Positions 8,035 to 17,791 of a stretch of 58,096 bases of DNA are shown here, in pieces. The first letter of the stretch is position 1. Each line of letters starts with the position of its first letter. Location: NCBI RefSeq assembly GCF_002877365.1, contig NZ_MCWZ01000335.1, forward strand, positions 1 to 58,096, written 5' to 3'. This stretch comes from Vibrio sp. 10N.261.55.A7 (lineage in GTDB: Bacteria > Pseudomonadota > Gammaproteobacteria > Enterobacterales > Vibrionaceae). Both the position numbers and the translations under genes were made by a program. The notes under the pieces were generated by a model. That model had not been told where the DNA came from and did not search any database. It worked only from the letters and a program-made list of their open reading frames with translations.

Positions 8035-10302
8035 ATGCTATTTATGCGCTGGATGAGAGCTTTTTGCTTCATCGTTTGCCTATTTTCAATATCTGCAAAC
8101 GCTACTGTCTACTCGTCAGCAACACTAAACGAAGCCAGTAGCTCTCTCGATATTGTGCCAGCGCAAGCAAAAGCGCTTACGTTGAACTACCTAAGTCAGC
8201 GTAAGCTAATCACGGATCCAAGTGAAAATCCCTCCGCAATGAATCGCGATGAAAACGACAGCACGTTGCGAACACCTGCCAGCACCATCGACGCACTGAC
8301 GATTCTCGCTCAAGCAGAATATAAGTTAGGGAATACAACCGCCGCTTTCACTCACCTTAATGAAGCCTCTCAACTTGCTGAAAAATATCGACTGCACTAC
8401 CTCTCTTTGAGTGTAAAACTGCAACATACTGAGTTGGTATGGCTTCAGTCTCGTCAATCTGACAAAGCCAATAAAGCGATTGAAGATATTCAGTTAAGGT
8501 ACACAGACATAAAGCACGCCGATCAATTTGCCCGCGTCATCTATTATCGAATCTTTATGCTTAAAGCCAAGATCGCGTCTTACGACGGGAAAATCGACCT
8601 TGCTAACCAATATTTTGAAAAGGTAAAGCCGTACGTAGATTCGCTGAAATCGAAATCGACGTACATCAACTACCACATTTCAGTCGGCGAACACTTTCTC
8701 AATCATAAGCTGTATAACCACGCGCTTTCGATGCTATTGATCAGTTATTGGCAAGCCATTGAGGATAACTCTAGCGCGCAACTTGCCGCCGTTAATCGAC
8801 TATTAGCTCGACTTTTCTATGAACGAAAAGTCTTTGACATCGCCTTGAGGCATTTATCTCAAGCCGCTGATTTTTATGACAACTATCAGAGTTCAACGGT
8901 TTTAGCTGACGTTCTAAAACAGATGGGTGATATCTACTTTCAACAATCCAAATACAACCTGGCGTTGGTTCACTATTTCAACGTGATTGACCATGAAAGA
9001 AAGGTCAACAAGATTGAAAATGTCATCGATATCAGGCTGTCTCTTGCAGCAACCTATTTGCAGCTATTCAACTTCTCATTAGCAGAGCAATATTTAAATC
9101 GCGCTGAAAACCTGCTCGAATACGCAAGCATACCGACATTAAAAGCAGAGGCTCTGCTGCTGAATGCCGGCCTTGCCTACCATAAATTAGAACCCAAATT
9201 GGTGTACGCCTACGCAAATGAGGCTCTGGAACTTGGCGTGGAACTGAAAGACATTGCCATCCAATCAGAAGCTTATCAGATGCTGTATCTTGGTCATGAA
9301 CAGAGTGGAGAGTTAGACAAATCTCTGGAAAACTTAAAGCAATACAACTCGCTTTCTCGCATTCAGCAGCAGTCTCTTAACCTTATTAACGAAGAAGCTT
9401 TTCGTCAGCAAAAAGAGTTTGTTGAACAAACATTACATCTAGCCGGACAACAAGAAGAACTCATAGAGATCAATAATAAGTTCGTGGAATCAAGACGAAT
9501 ATCGTGGGCACTGTTCACGATTGGTGTACTAATTTTCATCGTGTTACTTCGTCGCGGGTATGTCATCCAGAAACTGACGATGGACAATAAATCGCTCAGT
9601 GATGCGTTATCGACCCATTCGCGCTCAACACTGCCTAACCTGCGCATGCTCAATGACTCTCTGCCAACCGCACTTGCGCAAACCTCGCAGCAGCTAGAGC
9701 AATGGCAATTTGGAGAGTTGATCTATGAACCGCTCAACGACCGACTCAAGTTTGTTCTGATTGATATTCCATTTCTTAGAAATATGTATCTTCAAAATGG
9801 TTACGAAGACGGGCTAAAACTCGAAGAATCTTTTGGCCGCTTCCTAAAAACGAAGATCGCACCACCTGCACGGATCTACCACTTTTCTGATGCAAATTTG
9901 CTTTACATCGAACCACAAAATAAAGACAACACTGACCCAGAGTACATATTTAATAAGGTTCAAGGTTGGTTACAAGAGTTTGAATCTGAGCAGTCTCTCA
10001 CCCAGATAGTTAGGATAGGCATTGCTGATTATCCCTTCTTACCAAGAGCCTACACGGCGATAAATGACAAGGAGCTGATCGATCTCCTTCTGATGTCAAC
10101 GAGTGTCGCACGCACGCTCAGCATGAAAGAACATTCAAGCCAATGGGTCTATTTAAAGGCCATTGATAATGCGCCAGCGGCCAGCTTAGCGACCGGAAAT
10201 ATCCGCAAAGCCTGCAAACATGCAATAAATCAAGGCTTAATAAAGGTCCATTCTTCTTACAAGAATGAGGACAGCATCAAAAAATTATTAAAAGATGGGT
10301 AA
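8035..10302 (+). CDS. Membrane TPR protein with degenerate GGDEF-like C-terminal domain
   Basis: 755 aa. A signal peptide (cleavage near Ala23) leads into a periplasmic region of repeated helical pairs consistent with tetratricopeptide repeats (about residues 80-460), for example LADVLKQMGDIYFQQSKYNL. One transmembrane helix follows at about 488-506 (WALFTIGVLIFIVLL). The cytosolic end (about 540-740) has a GGDEF-like layout: LIDIPFLRNMYLQNGYEDG resembles the IDxFKxxNDxxGHxxGD segment, and IYHFSDANLLYI sits where xRxGGDEFxxx should be. The signature itself is lost, so cyclase activity is not expected. It lies 13 nt after queF and 117 nt before a cyclase-like gene. A sensory or scaffolding role for that partner is an inference. 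Confidence 0.7.
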   Translation: MLFMRWMRAFCFIVCLFSISANATVYSSATLNEASSSLDIVPAQAKALTLNYLSQRKLITDPSENPSAMNRDENDSTLRTPASTIDALTILAQAEYKLGNTTAAFTHLNEASQLAEKYRLHYLSLSVKLQHTELVWLQSRQSDKANKAIEDIQLRYTDIKHADQFARVIYYRIFMLKAKIASYDGKIDLANQYFEKVKPYVDSLKSKSTYINYHISVGEHFLNHKLYNHALSMLLISYWQAIEDNSSAQLAAVNRLLARLFYERKVFDIALRHLSQAADFYDNYQSSTVLADVLKQMGDIYFQQSKYNLALVHYFNVIDHERKVNKIENVIDIRLSLAATYLQLFNFSLAEQYLNRAENLLEYASIPTLKAEALLLNAGLAYHKLEPKLVYAYANEALELGVELKDIAIQSEAYQMLYLGHEQSGELDKSLENLKQYNSLSRIQQQSLNLINEEAFRQQKEFVEQTLHLAGQQEELIEINNKFVESRRISWALFTIGVLIFIVLLRRGYVIQKLTMDNKSLSDALSTHSRSTLPNLRMLNDSLPTALAQTSQQLEQWQFGELIYEPLNDRLKFVLIDIPFLRNMYLQNGYEDGLKLEESFGRFLKTKIAPPARIYHFSDANLLYIEPQNKDNTDPEYIFNKVQGWLQEFESEQSLTQIVRIGIADYPFLPRAYTAINDKELIDLLLMSTSVARTLSMKEHSSQWVYLKAIDNAPAASLATGNIRKACKHAINQGLIKVHSSYKNEDSIKKLLKDG

Positions 10303-10419
10303 AAGCTGCGCGTTCAAGCCTTTGTTTCAGTGACGTATTGAATTATTTTGTTATTATCGATGAAATAGTTAATAAGATCCTATTTGATCTTCATGTAATG
10401 GATTTGTAGTTAAGATTTC

Positions 10420-11985
10420 ATGGGCGTTCTCGAAAAAGAAATAGAAATAGAGCTACTTCAGCTGAAAAGAGAACTTGAACAAGTTCGTTTGACACAACGA
10501 GATTCATCGTTCAAATTTAGAAGAGAGCAAAACGTTCTTAAGCGTATAGTTGCATCTCTCAGTTATGCCTGTGGTGAAGAGAATTCAAAGCTAAGCAGCA
10601 ACCTAGCCGAGTTACGACATTCGCTTGAGCAACAAAAAGATATCAGCACGCTAATACCCAAACTTGCCGTATTGGAACGAATGCTGAAACAACAGACGTT
10701 GGCTATGGAAAAAAAGACGGTTCAACTTGATTCTCAAGTCAAGCATAGTGGAGAGACACTCTTGCGCGTTACTGGGCTACCGCCTAGGCTAAAACGCGAC
10801 CTAAGAGATCTACTGAGCTACTCAGGAGCACAAAAGTCGAAAGGCTCAACTCATGCTCTGCAACTTCTTGCCATCTATGAACGTTCCATCAAAATCATCA
10901 CATCCAATCCTGATACCGCGTTAACCGAAATTAACAGCGCAGCTGATAAAGAACTATTGGCTCGTTTATCTGATGAACTTCAGCACGTAATCACAGAGCT
11001 AGACTTCGAAGGGGAATCTGGAGATTTACTGACCGATATCCGCGCGAAATTATTACTCGGCGTTTCGACTCAATCACTATTAGAACTGACTTTACAGGTT
11101 CTAAAGCTTGTTATTGATGGAACCAACTTTGAACGTAAGACATCGGAACAATTCTTAGAGCAAGTGAATTCATCGCTCTCCTCGACGCTAAAAAGTGCAG
11201 CGCAGAGTGTTGACCAAAGCCAAAGCTACTTTGAACAACGACAAGAGATAAACCAAGAACTGGATGCACTCGTCGTAAAATCCAAGTCCACCGTTAGCGA
11301 TTCAACCGATCTTCAAGCATTAAAACAAGAGATGAATCCTCTATTATCACAACTCGCTTCGTTGTCAGAGCGATTGAATCATGCAGAAGAACGCGAGCAG
11401 GCCCTGATCGAACGCATGGGTTATGGTAAACAACAGCTAGAAGCACTATCAGGTTTAACTCAAGATCATCGTCGTCGCTTAGAAGACCAGGCACAACGTA
11501 TGCTGCTCGATCCATTAACTAAGGTTTACAACCGCACGGCCTTCAATGACCGAATGGAGCTAGAGTACCGCCGCTGGATCAGAGCACAACACAACTTGAG
11601 AGTTGTCCTCTTAGATATCGATAAATTCAAAGCGATTAACGATAGTTTCGGCTATGTGGCGGGAGACAAAGCGCTCAAGATTATCGCGCGAACCATCTCT
11701 AAAGAGATCTCTGATACCGATACTGTTGCGCGATACGCCGGTGAAGAGTTTGTATTGCTGCTTCCTGAGCACACGGATAATGAATGCTACAAAATCATTC
11801 AAACCATTCAAAGACAAGTCAGCAAGTTACCCTTTAAGTTCAAAGACAAAAACATCACGATTACACTATCCGCCAGCAGCACATTGTTTAAAGACGCTGA
11901 TACACCTGAAGAAGTACTGGATCGCATCAATCGTAATCTTTCAGAAGCCAAGAATTTGGGCTCAAACCAAATCGTTTGGAAATAG
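10420..11985 (+). CDS. Soluble diguanylate cyclase-like protein with AGEEF signature
   Basis: 521 aa with no membrane segment. Residues 1-330 are long helical, coiled-coil-like sequence. The C-terminus is a GGDEF domain starting at DPLTKVYNRTAF (about 363), with LDIDKFKAINDSFGY at about 397 and RYAGEEFVLLLP (signature residues 440-444). The first Gly of GGEEF is Ala. The inhibitory RxxD site is replaced by SDTD, so product feedback is not expected. The product in this family is c-di-GMP from two GTP. It looks like a relative of V. cholerae CdgG (VC0900), a rugosity regulator; that assignment is from memory and not confirmed. Whether the AGEEF site is active is unknown. Confidence 0.78.
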   Translation: MGVLEKEIEIELLQLKRELEQVRLTQRDSSFKFRREQNVLKRIVASLSYACGEENSKLSSNLAELRHSLEQQKDISTLIPKLAVLERMLKQQTLAMEKKTVQLDSQVKHSGETLLRVTGLPPRLKRDLRDLLSYSGAQKSKGSTHALQLLAIYERSIKIITSNPDTALTEINSAADKELLARLSDELQHVITELDFEGESGDLLTDIRAKLLLGVSTQSLLELTLQVLKLVIDGTNFERKTSEQFLEQVNSSLSSTLKSAAQSVDQSQSYFEQRQEINQELDALVVKSKSTVSDSTDLQALKQEMNPLLSQLASLSERLNHAEEREQALIERMGYGKQQLEALSGLTQDHRRRLEDQAQRMLLDPLTKVYNRTAFNDRMELEYRRWIRAQHNLRVVLLDIDKFKAINDSFGYVAGDKALKIIARTISKEISDTDTVARYAGEEFVLLLPEHTDNECYKIIQTIQRQVSKLPFKFKDKNITITLSASSTLFKDADTPEEVLDRINRNLSEAKNLGSNQIVWK

Positions 11986-12199
11986 CGCCACCACCTTCTA
12001 TTTTTCGCTCCAACCAGCGAATCCAATTTTTATTAACATCGACGCTTACTTTCTTTTCCCTTCTATTCCTAACTCTGTAACACGTTTTTAATGATTTAAT
12101 GTTTTCAAATAGTTATATCGTGAATTTCTTTGCTAAGATAATGAGTACACCTTACTTTTCTTCAGGTGTGTCTATTTCTCTACTAGAAAGGAGGCGATT

Positions 12200-13576
12200 A
12201 TGATTACTCATATTAGCCCTGCAGGCAGCATGGATCTGCTTTCTCAACTTGAAGTTGAGCGCCTTAAAAAAACAGCCTCTAGCGATCTTTATCAGCTATA
12301 TCGAAATTGTACTCTGGCAGTGCTGAATTCGGGCAGCCATACCGATAACTCCAAAGAGCTACTTGAAAAGTATAAATCCTTTGATGTAAACGTTGTTCGC
12401 CGAGAGCGCGGAATAAAGCTAGAGCTAAGCAACGCACCTGAACATGCCTTTGTCGACGGCAACATTATAAAAGGGATACAAGAACATCTATTTTCTGTCT
12501 TGCGTGACATCGTCTACGTGAATATGCACCTCGCAGACAACCAACGCCTGAACCTCACCAATAGCACCCACATGACCAACCTTGTATTTGGAATATTGCG
12601 TAATGCGGGCGCACTGACACCGGGTATCGAACCTAACCTTGTCGTCTGTTGGGGTGGACATTCAATCAATCCAACAGAGTATCAATACACTCGTGAGGTT
12701 GGACACGAACTTGGTTTGCGTGAGCTTAACATCTGTACAGGTTGCGGGCCTGGCGCAATGGAAGGGCCAATGAAAGGCGCTGCGATTGGCCACGCTAAGC
12801 AGCGTTATGAAGAGCGTCGCTATCTTGGATTAACCGAGCCATCCATTATTGCCGCAGAGCCACCCAACCCGATTGTGAATGAACTGGTGATCATGCCTGA
12901 CATTGAAAAACGTCTCGAGGCGTTTGTTCGCATGGCGCATGGCATCATCATTTTCCCTGGTGGCCCAGGAACAGCGGAAGAGCTTCTGTATATTCTGGGG
13001 ATCATGATGCACCCAGATAACGCTGAACAACCACTCCCAATCGTACTCACTGGATCCAAAGAAAGTGAGGCGTACTTCCGCTCCATTGATCAGTTCATTG
13101 GTGATACGTTGGGTGAAGAAGCGCAAAAACACTACCAAATCGTTATCGATGATCCAGAAAAAGCCGCGCAAATCATCAGTCAATCGATGCCTGACGTTCG
13201 ACAATATCGAAAAGAGACTGGCGATGCCTACAGCTTTAACTGGTCTCTTAAGATTGCACCTGAATTTCAACTTCCTTTTGAGCCTACTCACGACAGTATG
13301 GCGAGCCTTGATCTTCACCTGGATCAACGCCCTGAAAATCTTGCAGCGTCACTGCGACAGGCGTTTTCTGGAATTGTCGCGGGTAATGTCAAAGCAGAAG
13401 GTATTCAAGAAATTGAACGCCATGGGCCATTTACCATCAATGGCGATGCCGTGCTGATGAAGAAAATGGATACCTTACTCAATGATTTTGTTGACCAGCA
13501 TAGGATGAAACTGCCGGGCGGTTCTGACTATGTGCCTTGCTATAAAATAGCGACGGGTGAAGAGGGCTTTAAATAA
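12200..13576 (+). CDS. ppnN: Pyrimidine/purine nucleotide 5'-monophosphate nucleosidase
   Basis: Cleaves nucleoside monophosphates to base and ribose-5-phosphate; the E. coli homologue (YgdH) is stimulated by (p)ppGpp. 458 aa. It has the long PpnN N-terminal extension, a LOG-like Rossmann core with [15 protein letters not shown] (about 180-195) and [12 protein letters not shown] (about 253), and the PpnN C-terminal domain. A very strong ribosome site AAAGGAGG lies before the ATG. Adjacent to xni, as expected for this gene neighbourhood in gammaproteobacteria. Confidence 0.94.
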   Translation: MITHISPAGSMDLLSQLEVERLKKTASSDLYQLYRNCTLAVLNSGSHTDNSKELLEKYKSFDVNVVRRERGIKLELSNAPEHAFVDGNIIKGIQEHLFSVLRDIVYVNMHLADNQRLNLTNSTHMTNLVFGILRNAGALTPGIEPNLVVCWGGHSINPTEYQYTREVGHELGLRELNICTGCGPGAMEGPMKGAAIGHAKQRYEERRYLGLTEPSIIAAEPPNPIVNELVIMPDIEKRLEAFVRMAHGIIIFPGGPGTAEELLYILGIMMHPDNAEQPLPIVLTGSKESEAYFRSIDQFIGDTLGEEAQKHYQIVIDDPEKAAQIISQSMPDVRQYRKETGDAYSFNWSLKIAPEFQLPFEPTHDSMASLDLHLDQRPENLAASLRQAFSGIVAGNVKAEGIQEIERHGPFTINGDAVLMKKMDTLLNDFVDQHRMKLPGGSDYVPCYKIATGEEGFK

Positions 13577-13583
13577 CGGTAAT

Positions 13584-13641
13584 GGTAGATTAAACAAGCC
13601 ACTCTCATCAGTGTTAAGCGCTGCAAGTGTGGCAATCTACC
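13584..13641 (+). other. Structured 3' UTR hairpin after ppnN
   Basis: GGTAGATT (13584-13591) pairs with AATCTACC (13634-13641), and the inner GCCAC (13598-13602) pairs with GTGGC (13629-13633). It stands immediately upstream of the intrinsic terminator at 13655. It could protect the mRNA end or be part of a 3'-derived small RNA. No known family was recognised. Confidence 0.4.
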
Positions 13642-13654
13642 TCTGATTCATTAC

Positions 13655-13683
13655 AATAAGGGCTGATTAAGCCCTTATTTTTT
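13655..13683 (+). terminator. Terminator of ppnN
   Basis: AATAAGGGC (13655-13663) and GCCCTTATT (13671-13679) form a 9-bp stem with a 7-nt loop and a run of T to 13683. Confidence 0.85.
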
Positions 13684-13691
13684 GGAACGTT

Positions 13692-14459
13692 ATGTCTATA
13701 CACCTAGTGATCATCGATGCGCTGAACCTCATTAGGCGCGTCCACTCTGCGCAACCGGATCCTGCAGACATAGCCAGAACCATTGAAACAACCAACCGTA
13801 CCCTAAAACGCATTATTAATGAGACGAACCCAACTCATATCATTGCGGTATTTGATCACCACTTACAAGATAGAGGTTGGCGCGCGGAAGTTCTGCCAAA
13901 GTACAAAGAAAACCGAAAACCCATGCCTGAACCTTTAATGCATGGTTTAGATAAAATCCAGCAAGCGTGGTGGGAACTCGGTATCGACTCGCTGCTGTCT
14001 GATGGTGATGAAGCTGATGACTTAGTTGCGACACTGGCCGTTAAGGTTGCAAAGCATGGTGAGAAGGTCACCATTATCTCTACGGATAAAGGCTATTGCC
14101 AACTGCTCTCTCCTACCCTGCAAATCAGGGATTACTTTCAACATCGCTGGTTGGATGAACCTTTTATTGAACAGGAGTTTGGCGTAAAGCCGAGTCAACT
14201 GGCAGACTATTGGGGGCTAACCGGCATTAGCTCAAGCCAAGTGCCAGGCATTCCAGGTGTAGGGCCGAAAGCAGCGAAAGAGATCCTGACTCGGTATCCT
14301 GATATTGAGCAAGCGTATCTCGCAGAGGATCTTCCGGCTAAGTATCGTAAGAAGTTTGATGAACACATCGAGTCTGCCCGTACCTGCAAAACCGTGTGCG
14401 CATTGAAAACCGATATTGATCTAGGTTTTAACCTTCAAGATCTGAGATTCGGCTCTTAG
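13692..14459 (+). CDS. xni: Flap endonuclease Xni (ExoIX)
   Basis: Paralogue of the DNA polymerase I 5'-nuclease domain that cleaves flap DNA. 255 aa. It begins VIIDALNLIRRVH (first metal-binding Asp). The acidic patch SDGDEADDLVATLA, ISTDKGYCQLL and the helix-hairpin-helix PGVGPKAAKEILTRYP follow. E. coli Xni is about the same length and lacks one of the metal ligands of full 5'-nucleases. It starts 8 nt after the ppnN terminator, so it has its own promoter or relies on read-through. Confidence 0.94.
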   Translation: MSIHLVIIDALNLIRRVHSAQPDPADIARTIETTNRTLKRIINETNPTHIIAVFDHHLQDRGWRAEVLPKYKENRKPMPEPLMHGLDKIQQAWWELGIDSLLSDGDEADDLVATLAVKVAKHGEKVTIISTDKGYCQLLSPTLQIRDYFQHRWLDEPFIEQEFGVKPSQLADYWGLTGISSSQVPGIPGVGPKAAKEILTRYPDIEQAYLAEDLPAKYRKKFDEHIESARTCKTVCALKTDIDLGFNLQDLRFGS

Positions 14460-14549
14460 ACACGATAAATCTCTTATTTAGAGAGCCTTCTCAAAACAAG
14501 AGTACTCTCTCGCTGTCAGGCTTAAAGTCTTTATACAACAGCCAACAAA

Positions 14550-14589
14550 AAGCCCATCGCGCTTCCTATGTGGAATGTTTGACGGGCTT
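14550..14589 (-). terminator. Terminator of rlmM operon
   Basis: On the minus strand AAGCCCGTC pairs with GATGGGCTT (one G-U), loop 22 nt, followed by TTTTTGTTGG. On the plus strand one pair is an A-C mismatch, so it serves the minus-strand operon better than xni. Confidence 0.7.
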
Positions 14590-14647
14590 CTATCAACAGT
14601 ACCTAACAACTTTCGTTCACTTTACTGCTTAACTTATTGCGCTATCG

Positions 14648-15739
14648 CTAGTGTGGAGAAATGTTCGATAGACACTGCAGGTGAACCGTTATCTCTTCGC
14701 GATCATGGTAAAGATGTTTTGCTTGCAGCCTGTATTTCACGTCATTTTCGCTCAGGAACTGCTTTAAGTTTTCAATATCTTGCAATACTTCATCATAGCG
14801 ACCTTTCATTGGCAGCTTGAGGTTAAAGATTGCTTCTTTCGCCCAGCCACTGATGATCCATTCGCCCATCAACTGAGCCACACGAGATGGTTTTTCAATC
14901 ATGTCGCAGATTAACCAAGTGATATTCTTACGGTCAGGTTCAAATTTAAAGCCATCCACTTGGTGGTGCTTAACCTGTCCGGTTTCCATTAGGCTATCAG
15001 CCATCATGCCGTTGTCCACAGAGTGAACAAACATAGAGCGCTTCACTAATTGATAAGTCCAACCACCCGGACACGCGCCAAGATCGACACCCCACATGCC
15101 AGAAGCCAATCGCTCATCCCACTCATCGCGAGGAATGAATACGTGGAACGCTTCTTCTAGCTTCAATGTTGAGCGGCTTGGTGCGTCTGCTGGAAACTTA
15201 AGCCGTGGGATCCCCATAAAGAACTGAGAGTTATTATTCGGGTAAGAATAGCCAACATAACAGTGACCTGGCGCCACAAAGCAGATATGCAGCACAGGTT
15301 TCTTAGGGCTGTCTTTGGTAAACAGTAAACCCTTTCCGCGCATCGCTTGACGCATCGGCACGGTGAACTTTCGACAGAACTTGAGTAGCTCTTTCGCTTC
15401 ATTGGTGTCTGGCGTTTCAATACGAATATCGCCACAGCGAGGGAAACCTTCCACGTCGCTCAACTCATTAAGAATTGGAGAGATACGATCTTCGCTTGGT
15501 AACTCAGTCAGTTCAGCAGCAACCGCGAACATCTGGCGAGCAAAAATAAGCGTTTGAAAATCGATCGCTTTGATAAGCTTAGCGGCATCGCCATCTTGGT
15601 AACACTCAAAAACGACGTAACCGGTATTTTTCTTTACGCGAGGAAAGCCATACACCTCTAAGTGATTCGCCTTATCTTGAATTTCACCTGCACACTCTTT
15701 CTCAAAACCAGAGCGGCAATAGAGCATTACGTATTTCAC
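14648..15739 (-). CDS. rlmM: 23S rRNA 2'-O-methyltransferase RlmM (C2498)
   Basis: Methylates the 2'-O of C2498 in 23S rRNA, before ribosome assembly, with S-adenosylmethionine. 363 aa. An N-terminal THUMP-like part is followed by a Rossmann methyltransferase fold with [15 protein letters not shown] as the SAM motif and [17 protein letters not shown] downstream. Last gene of a four-gene operon (gcvA, hydrolase, DUF423, rlmM). Its start overlaps the DUF423 stop by 4 nt. Confidence 0.95.
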   Translation of the reverse strand: MKYVMLYCRSGFEKECAGEIQDKANHLEVYGFPRVKKNTGYVVFECYQDGDAAKLIKAIDFQTLIFARQMFAVAAELTELPSEDRISPILNELSDVEGFPRCGDIRIETPDTNEAKELLKFCRKFTVPMRQAMRGKGLLFTKDSPKKPVLHICFVAPGHCYVGYSYPNNNSQFFMGIPRLKFPADAPSRSTLKLEEAFHVFIPRDEWDERLASGMWGVDLGACPGGWTYQLVKRSMFVHSVDNGMMADSLMETGQVKHHQVDGFKFEPDRKNITWLICDMIEKPSRVAQLMGEWIISGWAKEAIFNLKLPMKGRYDEVLQDIENLKQFLSENDVKYRLQAKHLYHDREEITVHLQCLSNISPH

Positions 15740-16134
15740 TTGTTAACCTCTTTTAACTGTAGTGCGGCGACAGTAAAAAGCCCCCAGCCGATGATAAAGA
15801 GTAGTCCACCAAACGGTGTAACGGGTCCAAACCATTTAATTCCGGTGAGTGCTAGCGCATAAAGACTGCCACTAAAACAAAGGATGCCGATAATAAAGCA
15901 AATTGCAGCAAGGAAAAAATACTTTCGCGCTTTTTGACTAATATTTATCTGGATCAAAATGGCGCAAAGTGCAATGGCCAATGTATGGATGAACTGATAC
16001 TGCACTCCAGTCTCGAACACCCCAATTAGGTAAGGCGCTAGCATCGATTTCAGGCCATGGGCGGCGAATGCCCCTAAAGCCACTGATATCAGCCCTGATA
16101 AGCCACAAAATGTAAGTAATGACTTACTTCGCAT
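15736..16134 (-). CDS. ygdD: DUF423 family small membrane protein (YgdD-like)
   Basis: 132-aa inner-membrane protein of unknown function with four hydrophobic helices. Family-typical [16 protein letters not shown] near the start and [16 protein letters not shown] near the end. Tightly coupled to rlmM (4-nt overlap) and to the upstream hydrolase (11-nt overlap). The same neighbour pair rlmM-ygdD occurs in E. coli. Confidence 0.9.
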   Translation of the reverse strand: MRSKSLLTFCGLSGLISVALGAFAAHGLKSMLAPYLIGVFETGVQYQFIHTLAIALCAILIQINISQKARKYFFLAAICFIIGILCFSGSLYALALTGIKWFGPVTPFGGLLFIIGWGLFTVAALQLKEVNK

Positions 16135-16798
16135 TGTATGTCCCTTCCTGTGTTTTGTTGTCTAGATGCTGCTTACTCACCTCAAAGATGAACTGACTGA
16201 GCTTCTCGACCGTTATTGCAATGTTCTGCTCTTCGGTAAAGCCCGATCGCTTACGAGGCTTTAAGCTATGATCACCATCAGGTAAAAACTCAACGTGAAT
16301 ACTTTTAGAGAGCTCAAATTCATCGAACTCTTCTCGTTTTCCCATCGTATCGCGCTCGCCTTGTAATATCAGACAAGGTTTATCGAGCGTCGCTAAATGC
16401 TCACCTTTGTATTTTTCCGGCTTACCTGGCGGGTGAAATGGGTACCCCAAACAAGCAATGCCAGCAACCAAAGGCTCCTCAGCGAGAAGGCTTGCCATGC
16501 GCCCCCCCATCGATTTTCCGCCAATCACAACGGGCTTATTCGTTAGCTCTAAAATGACCTCTCGATAGGCATCTAGCAACTTAGGTGCGCGATCGGGTGG
16601 GCGTCTCTTCCCATCTTCAGCGCGTTTCACCATATAAGGGAAATTAAAACGAACCACTTTAATACCATTATTTGCTAAGCCTTTGGCAATCTGTTGCATG
16701 AAGTCATGACTCATGTCGGCGCCAGCACCGTGGGCAAAAATAAACAGTGGCTTTGACTCACTCGCTTCTAAATTCTCATCGACAAGAAAACTACTCAT
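16124..16798 (-). CDS. Alpha/beta hydrolase (dienelactone-hydrolase/Tex30-like)
   Basis: 224-aa cytosolic alpha/beta hydrolase. The nucleophile elbow is GGKSMGGRMA (Ser about 96), the acid is in LQGERDTMGKREEF, and the histidine is in PDGDHSLKPRK. LFIFAHGAGADMSHDFM near the N-terminus supplies the oxyanion region. The substrate is unknown. It overlaps gcvA (8 nt) and DUF423 (11 nt), so it is co-transcribed with gcvA. Confidence 0.88.
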   Translation of the reverse strand: MSSFLVDENLEASESKPLFIFAHGAGADMSHDFMQQIAKGLANNGIKVVRFNFPYMVKRAEDGKRRPPDRAPKLLDAYREVILELTNKPVVIGGKSMGGRMASLLAEEPLVAGIACLGYPFHPPGKPEKYKGEHLATLDKPCLILQGERDTMGKREEFDEFELSKSIHVEFLPDGDHSLKPRKRSGFTEEQNIAITVEKLSQFIFEVSKQHLDNKTQEGTYNAK

Positions 16799-17711
16799 CT
16801 AAAAATACCTCTTGTTCACTTTGTGCTTTCGCTAGCATCCAATCTCTAAAAGTCGCAATGCGCCCCATGTCCGCCTGTTTATCATGACAAACCACATAAA
16901 ATGCATTCTTCGTTACAAACTTCTCATCAAACGGGGCAATTAAGCGCCCAGCTTCAAGTTCAGGTTGTGCCAGTACATTATTGCCAAGTGCAATCCCCTG
17001 CCCGTGTGCAGCGCCTTGTAGCACCATCGTTGAATGGCTAAAGATTGGGCCATGATTAACGTTGACTCCCTCAAGCCCATATTGCTTTGTAAACTGCTTC
17101 CAATCCTTTCGAGACGTATCATGAAGCAAGGTATGCAACTTGAGATCTTCCAGTGTCTCTAGAGGCTTGCTGCCGAGCAGTAATGCAGGGGAACACAGTG
17201 GTACGAGATATTCTTGATACAGTTTATCGGCACGTAGCCCTGGCCAATTTCCACGGCCATAGTAGATAGCCACATCGACATCATCCGTCAGAGAGCCGTC
17301 ATCCATATCCACGGCTTTGATTCTGACATCAATATCTGGCTGCTGAAGGTTAAAATCGGCCAACCGAGGCACCAGCCACTGAATAGCGAAACTCGGTTGA
17401 AGGCTGATCGTTAATGCCCCCTTTTCACTTCGTTCTAAAACCTTGTCTGTCGCTTCTGCGAGTGAAGAGAAGATGTCCTTTATATCGAGGAAGTAACTTT
17501 GCCCCTCTTCCGTCAATAGAAGTGACCGATTTCGACGACGAAAGAGCTTGAGACTCAAAAATTCTTCTAATGACTTAATTTGGTGACTCACTGCGGCCTG
17601 AGTGACGAATAATTCCTCGGCGGCGCGAGTGAAACTTAGGTGCCGAGCGGCGGCTTCAAACACTTTTAACGAGTTAAGCGGTGGCAATCTTCTGGACATA
17701 GAAACACTCAA
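16791..17711 (-). CDS. gcvA: Glycine cleavage system transcriptional regulator GcvA
   Basis: LysR-type regulator of glycine cleavage genes and activator of the small RNA GcvB. 306 aa. The N-terminal winged helix (RRLPPLNSLKVFEAAARHLS, FTRAAEELFVTQAAVSHQIK) is followed by the effector domain. The GcvB gene reads away from it just upstream, which is the conserved arrangement and supports the name over other LysR members. First gene of an overlapping operon that ends with rlmM. Confidence 0.94.
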   Translation of the reverse strand: MSVSMSRRLPPLNSLKVFEAAARHLSFTRAAEELFVTQAAVSHQIKSLEEFLSLKLFRRRNRSLLLTEEGQSYFLDIKDIFSSLAEATDKVLERSEKGALTISLQPSFAIQWLVPRLADFNLQQPDIDVRIKAVDMDDGSLTDDVDVAIYYGRGNWPGLRADKLYQEYLVPLCSPALLLGSKPLETLEDLKLHTLLHDTSRKDWKQFTKQYGLEGVNVNHGPIFSHSTMVLQGAAHGQGIALGNNVLAQPELEAGRLIAPFDEKFVTKNAFYVVCHDKQADMGRIATFRDWMLAKAQSEQEVFLDE

Positions 17712-17719
17712 AAGTATGG

Positions 17720-17724
17720 ATTAG
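17720..17724. promoter_or_regulatory. Possible GcvA core site
   Basis: A CTAAT core (minus strand) embedded in an A/T tract lies 9 nt upstream of the gcvA start and about 70 nt upstream of the GcvB start. GcvA sites contain CTAAT. With so short a motif, the call rests on position. Confidence 0.35.
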
Positions 17725-17791
17725 TTTTTTTAATCTGAAACATTATAAATTGTCGATTGCCTAGCGGCCAGAGAAATTCTATATTTCACCC

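Noticed and set aside
11654..12091. 145-aa frame within and after the AGEEF cyclase gene
   Set aside because: Out-of-frame shadow of the GGDEF domain with no ribosome site; the cyclase frame is intact.
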